Assembly (NCBI GenBank): GCA_033763595.1
Contig: JANRKH010000014.1
Coordinates: 1 to 14,019, forward strand
Direction of reading: 5' to 3'
Length of the DNA stretch: 14,019 bases
From: JANRKH01 sp033763595
GTDB lineage: Bacteria > Pseudomonadota > Alphaproteobacteria > Rickettsiales > Rickettsiaceae
Shown: positions 12,515-14,019 of the stretch, piece by piece
How positions within the stretch are numbered: position 1 is the stretch's first letter
Layout of the letters: each line of letters starts with the position of its first letter
Position numbers and translations under genes: made by a program
Notes under the pieces: generated by a model
The model's database searches: none
What the model was told of the DNA's origin: nothing
The model's input: only the letters and a program-made list of their open reading frames with translations

Positions 12515-13096
12515 ATGACGTTACTCAAAATAAATCATCCTCAAGATAAGTCTTTAACTGCAAAATCTGCAAAAGGTAAATCCGAAAAGAATAAACTGGA
12601 AATAAACAACCAGGGCTTGCTTGGAGCAAAAGAAGCTGGAACAAAAGAAGGTCGAAATCTTCACCTATCTAGCAAAACCAAAACACAGAATTCTGGCTCA
12701 AGGGATACACTCGGAAGGACTTATGGAACTGGCAGGAGAAAAAGCTCGGTAGCAAGAGTGTGGGTTAAGTCCGGAAAAGGTAATTTCGTTGTAAATAACA
12801 GGCAATTAGAGGAGTATTTTAGAATACCATCTCTCTCTACAAAGTTACTGTCAGTATTTTCGCGTGTTAACTCAGATGGTAAGTTCGATGTATTTTGCAC
12901 TGTGAAAGGTGGTGGCTATTCTGGTCAGGTTGGTGCGATTCAGCTTGGTATAGCAAGAGCTTTAGATAAATTTGATGAGACTTATCACGTCTCTCTACGT
13001 AAATCCGGATTCCTCACAAGAGATTCAAGGGTAGTAGAAAGAAAAAAATACGGTAAGAAGAAAGCTCGTAAAAGTACGCAATTTTCTAAGCGTTAA
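12515..13096 (+). CDS. rpsI: Ribosomal protein S9 (uS9) with a long N-terminal extension
   Basis: A 30S subunit protein whose C-terminal tail reaches the P-site tRNA. Residues 69-193 form a complete S9: RTYGTGRRKSSVARVWVK, TVKGGGYSGQVGAIQLGIAR, GFLTRDSRVVERKK, ending KSTQFSKR with the conserved terminal Arg. Residues 1-68 are an extra Lys/Ser/Gln/Asn-rich, apparently disordered segment. E. coli S9 has 130 residues and many alphaproteobacterial S9 proteins have shorter, acidic extensions; this one is basic. No in-frame ATG lies between the 12515 ATG and the core, so the extension is probably translated. It is cotranscribed with rplM; AAGAGA about nine bases upstream is a weak ribosome binding site. 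Confidence 0.95.
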   Translation: MTLLKINHPQDKSLTAKSAKGKSEKNKLEINNQGLLGAKEAGTKEGRNLHLSSKTKTQNSGSRDTLGRTYGTGRRKSSVARVWVKSGKGNFVVNNRQLEEYFRIPSLSTKLLSVFSRVNSDGKFDVFCTVKGGGYSGQVGAIQLGIARALDKFDETYHVSLRKSGFLTRDSRVVERKKYGKKKARKSTQFSKR

Positions 13097-13186
13097 TCTG
13101 CTTATACATTTTACTAAATTAAGCTTATCACATGAATTTCATGGGTTCTGCTTGCGAAAGATTTAGACATACTTCTAGCTACACAC

Positions 13187-13351
13187 ACTAGACCTCTTCG
13201 AAAAGTTTAGCTACTAGGGCAAAGCCCCATAACGACACGCAAAAAGAGCTAGAACCGCAAGGTGTAACATAGGAGTCACGCGAAAATCCTGCTATACTTG
13301 CACGAGCGAAGCAATTGCATCAATGAGTAGAGTTTTACAGAGAGGTCTAGT
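13187..13351. repeat. Dispersed repeat family 2, copy F (165 bp, perfect 11-bp inverted ends)
   Basis: ACTAGACCTCT (13187-13197) and AGAGGTCTAGT (13341-13351) are perfect inverted ends. The outermost CTAG on each side could be a target duplication, as CTAG-type targets are known for IS5-group elements (inference). It shares ends and internal blocks with copies D and E. It has no open frame of useful length, so it looks non-autonomous. Confidence 0.65.
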
Positions 13352-13525
13352 TAAGAATTAAATTTACCAAGAGTGAGTAATGACCCATAATACATAACTG
13401 CGAACAAGGCCCATAATACCAACTCTCTGGCATAAAACCTGGACATATGAATTTAGTGCACCCCTGTGCAAAACGTATATAATAGCGCGTACAGGTGAGC
13501 TAGGCTCCAATTCGCATTGCTCACT

Positions 13526-13641
13526 TAATACCAAATTTCTAGAATTAAATAATACTAGGAGCAAGTCACTAAGCCTACTCTCGTGTAAGCCTTTAGCGAC
13601 GAGCTATACGATAAGTACTTAAAAATGGGATTTGGTATAAT
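13526..13641 (+). repeat. Dispersed repeat family 1, copy C (116 bp)
   Basis: The ends TAATACCAAATTT and GATTTGGTATAAT are inverted. It is collinear with copy B over most of its length (ATACTAGGAGCAAGTCACTAAG; GTGTAAG against B's ATGTAAG; then the TTTGGTATAA end). In this copy the right end creates TGGTATAAT, a perfect extended -10 box, facing tRNA-Met. Confidence 0.7.
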
Positions 13642-13680
13642 TCATCACCTAAAAATGGGACTTGGTATAAAGCATATAGA
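13621..13680 (+). repeat. 30-bp tandem duplication of the repeat C end
   Basis: 13621-13650 and 13651-13680 begin with AAAAATGGGAYTTGGTATAA, 19 of 20 bases identical; the remaining ten bases of each unit differ. The second unit is closer to the tRNA and has TGGTATAAA. Confidence 0.75.
13633..13671 (+). promoter_or_regulatory. Two extended -10 boxes reading into tRNA-Met
   Basis: TGGTATAAT (13633-13641) and TGGTATAAA (13663-13671) both fit the TGnTATAAT pattern. The second would start transcription near 13678, about 21 bases before the tRNA at 13699. Neither has a good -35. No other promoter is evident upstream of the tRNA within this gap except the isolated TATAAT at 13478. Confidence 0.45.
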
Positions 13681-13698
13681 AAGCTCATTTATCTTTAA

Positions 13699-13775
<77 letters not shown>

Positions 13776-13878
13776 CTCATTAATAGCCTTACTTGTCTTT
13801 GGCAAGCTAACCACCCATACAGTAATAGATCAGAAGGACTGAGGTTGCATTTTATTTGTTAAACCCATCTAATCACCC

Positions 13879-14019
13879 CTACAGCCCTACTTTAACTCTT
13901 AAGACTCCTGTGTGGGAGATGTATTTATTTGAGAGTTTCACGTCAAATCCTGCAAGTAGAGAGATATTTTTAATTATTTTCCTTGAGTTACTATCTTTAT
14001 ATTTGTTGCTTCTTTGAGC
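13879..14019 (-). CDS. C-terminus of an unidentified protein (enters from right edge)
   Basis: On the minus strand 46 codons are open from the window edge to a TAG at 13879-13881. The end, NISLLAGFDVKLSNKYISHT followed by GVLRVKVGL, alternates hydrophobic and polar residues like the last strands of an outer-membrane beta-barrel, but lacks the usual terminal Phe. A frame this long would be uncommon by chance in AT-rich DNA but is not conclusive. It is convergent with the tRNA; nothing recognisable lies in the 103 bases between them. Confidence 0.4.
   Translation of the reverse strand, partial: AQRSNKYKDSNSRKIIKNISLLAGFDVKLSNKYISHTGVLRVKVGL

Larger units (their letters stand above)
13097..13698. 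other. 602-base intergenic region filled by repeats
   Basis: No credible gene on either strand. Contents in order: a weak TAAGC/GCTTA hairpin over the rpsI stop (13087-13104); repeat F (13187-13351); a CCCATAATAC direct repeat at 13384-13393 and 13410-13419; a TGCAC/GTGCA hairpin near 13457-13470 followed by TATAAT at 13478-13483; a GTGAGC/GCTCAC inverted pair about 13496-13524; repeat C (13526-13641); and the 30-base tandem (13621-13680) leading to the tRNA. Confidence 0.6.

Noticed and set aside
13384..13425. CCCATAATAC direct repeat and AATACCAACTC as a fourth family 1 copy
   Set aside because: Only the end resembles the family (TTGGTATTA on the minus strand); I could not align an interior, so it is noted only as a possible remnant.
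13364..13564. 66-residue minus-strand open frame in the repeat-filled gap
   Set aside because: It crosses into repeat C and lacks a ribosome binding site and any domain; it is best explained by chance.

Overview
The window is AT-rich and reads as the chromosome of an obligate intracellular alphaproteobacterium, most likely of the order Rickettsiales (a Midichloria-type lineage is possible, but this is inference). The reasons are: the protein types (the hflK-hflC-degP cluster, the WRPPGNR type of uracil-DNA glycosylase, an L13/S9 pair with an extended S9, a tRNA-Met of alphaproteobacterial look), the low GC content, insertion-sequence debris, and several short dispersed repeats in the intergenic gaps. 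No database search was possible; family calls rest on motifs read in the translations.

Layout, left to right. (1) 1-891: the first 24 codons of a transposase leaving the left edge, then an unrecognised 235-residue protein. (2) 993-5319, all minus strand: hflK, hflC, degP and hemC in tight order behind one good promoter. This is a membrane quality-control unit with haem synthesis attached. (3) 5439-6147: a small Fis-like DNA-binding protein hemmed in by three short mobile-looking repeats. (4) 6155-8783, minus strand: a membrane family-2 glycosyltransferase of the processive type overlapping the end of an exported, coiled-coil, probably outer-membrane beta-barrel protein. This looks like a two-gene envelope or exopolysaccharide module. 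(5) 8784-9368: a 585-base gap with two strong plus-strand promoters and a cruciform repeat, leading to an orphan acidic, disordered 193-residue protein (9369-9950), a candidate secreted effector. (6) 10110-11937: divergent rluD-type pseudouridine synthase and uracil-DNA glycosylase. (7) 12017-13096: rplM-rpsI. (8) 13097-14019: repeat-filled gap, tRNA-Met(CAT), and the C-terminus of a gene entering from the right edge.

The most unusual signal lies between the genes. A roughly 100-116 base repeat with inverted ends (ATACCAAAT...ATTTGGTAT) occurs three times, upstream of hflK, fis and tRNA-Met. Each time the end carrying TTGGTATAA/TTGGTATTA, an extended -10 sequence in two of the three copies, points into the downstream gene. 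Before the tRNA this end is duplicated in a 30-base tandem. A second repeat family with ACCTCT...AGAGGT ends also has three members. Together they look like small non-autonomous elements that may have been recruited as promoters.
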